The notes under the pieces were generated by a model. The model saw only the letters and a list, made by a program, of their open reading frames with translations, ran no database searches and was not told the DNA's origin. The translations under genes and the position numbers were made by a program. From the NCBI GenBank assembly GCA_947038405.1, contig CAMQVY010000002.1, forward strand, positions 141,798 to 205,797: a DNA stretch of 64,000 bases, given 5' to 3'. Positions 63,379 through 64,000 of this stretch are shown here, in pieces; positions within the stretch are counted from its first letter, which is position 1, and every line of letters starts with the position of its first letter. Source of the DNA: an uncultured Rikenellaceae bacterium (GTDB lineage Bacteria; Bacteroidota; Bacteroidia; Bacteroidales; Rikenellaceae).

Positions 63379-64000
63379 TTACGACTCGTTGCTCTCGTTT
63401 TTAGGTTTAGCATCTACTTTATCTCTATTTTTAAAACGCCTATTTCCATTCCTACGTGGTTTATTAGGTGTTTTTGCTGCATCGTCCTTATCACTACTAA
63501 CCTTCGGTGTATCCTTAATTACAGGCTCTGGTTGCGGAGTCGGACTCTTAGGCACTACATTATTTTGTTCAGGTTTAACCCTATTATTCTGTGGTTTTTG
63601 TTGGTTGGGTATCCTTTTCCTTTGTGGTCTTTGACCCTCCTTAGGTAAACTGCCATCTTTAGCAACGCTATTATCCGTCGATTCAGTATTAGGCTTTACA
63701 CCACTAGGTTTTGCTCCATTACGTGGCTTATTGTCTCCATTTTGACGCTTACGGTTCTTATTGTTCGCTCTCTTTGTACTGTCAAAACGAGTAATACTAT
63801 CCGCTTCAATCATATTTACAAAACTTGGCTCTACAACTACCTTTGGTCGTGAACGCTCATCAACCATAGTGTCAACCTTCTGACCCCTCTTATTTATCTC
63901 AATAATCTCTTTTACTCGACGAATAGGAAGAGTTACCAAACCTACCATAGAGTGAGGACTTGTACTAAAGGTCATTGTCCCTGCAAGTATATCATTCTTA
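63379..64000 (-). CDS. PSP1/RicT-like protein with disordered basic tail (partial)
   Basis: The frame is open to the right edge without a stop, so the N-terminal part is missing. The visible start SMVGLVTLPIRRVKEIIEINKRGQK resembles the end of the PSP1 (RicT/YaaT) domain. It is followed by about 150 residues of low-complexity Pro, Lys, Asn and Arg-rich sequence (RANNKNRKRQNGDNKPRNG, KPRRNGNRRFKNRDK), probably disordered and RNA-binding. It lies six bases before the gldH-like gene, in the usual Bacteroidota order. Confidence 0.65.
   Translation of the reverse strand, partial: KNDILAGTMTFSTSPHSMVGLVTLPIRRVKEIIEINKRGQKVDTMVDERSRPKVVVEPSFVNMIEADSITRFDSTKRANNKNRKRQNGDNKPRNGAKPSGVKPNTESTDNSVAKDGSLPKEGQRPQRKRIPNQQKPQNNRVKPEQNNVVPKSPTPQPEPVIKDTPKVSSDKDDAAKTPNKPRRNGNRRFKNRDKVDAKPKNESNES

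Overview
The window is an AT-rich chromosomal segment of a Gram-negative, anaerobic member of the Bacteroidota, most likely Bacteroidales-like. Supporting signs are promoters of the TAnnTTTG (-7) type with weak ribosome-binding sites, lipid A/KDO and lipoprotein genes (kdsA, kdsD, lnt), paired ExbD genes, DUF4271, GldH-like and PSP1/RicT-like proteins, outer-membrane barrels, and HydG, the [FeFe]-hydrogenase maturase. Most of the window is housekeeping sequence. No cas genes, integrase, transposase or rRNA were seen.

Layout. 1-5.7 kb: a secreted zinc-peptidase-like barrel protein, an eIF1/SUI1-like factor, a DUF4435 protein and a predicted outer-membrane protein. 5.7-8.5 kb: kdsA-kdsD, then pdxB on the opposite strand. 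8.6-14.2 kb (minus strand): yqeY, ffh, hydG, DUF721 and recF, separated by repeat-rich spacers. 14.5-15.8 kb: a TPR protein and ribH. 16.2-19.2 kb: an acetyltransferase and an ExbB/ExbD/ExbD energy-transduction operon. 19.2-21.7 kb: tRNA-Ser, tatD, dprA, tRNA-Cys. 21.7-27.6 kb: an accessory island beginning at tRNA-Cys. 27.6-33.4 kb: aminotransferase, rsgA, cvpA, ClC channel, trpS. 33.4-35.3 kb: an MsbA-like exporter. 35.4-44.3 kb: a partial phage virion-gene cassette. 44.3-51.7 kb: infC-thrS, pdxA, folD, ruvB, folC. 51.8-64 kb: lnt, a LysE-type exporter, cmk, ispH, an S41 protease, a sensor kinase, a thioredoxin-like lipoprotein, DUF4271, hemD, rnpA, yidD, trmB and gldH-like/ricT-like genes.

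The most unusual region is 21.7-27.4 kb. A unit of about 610 bp occurs there three times. Each copy has a nearly invariant promoter leader, a structured RNA of about 200 nt, and a 98-residue protein that differs between copies mostly by synonymous changes. Within this near-identical background, the inner 10-14 bp of the closing RNA stem is completely different in each copy, yet both arms have changed together so that pairing is kept; a distal hairpin varies in the same way. This looks like a multi-copy RNA-protein module with a copy-specific stem. I do not recognise it as a known family.

The second notable region is 35.4-44.3 kb. It has a regulatory spacer with six exact GTTAATAA/TTATTAAC octamers and a promoter that fires straight into a terminator. 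This is followed by eight intact phage structural genes (ClpP-like protease, capsid candidate, portal, connector, tail-like proteins) in two transcription units, with no terminase, integrase, tape-measure or lysis gene. The cassette sits immediately beyond infC, where rpmI-rplT are usually found. A GC-rich 37-bp intergenic module recurs at five sites between 10.7 and 16.8 kb.
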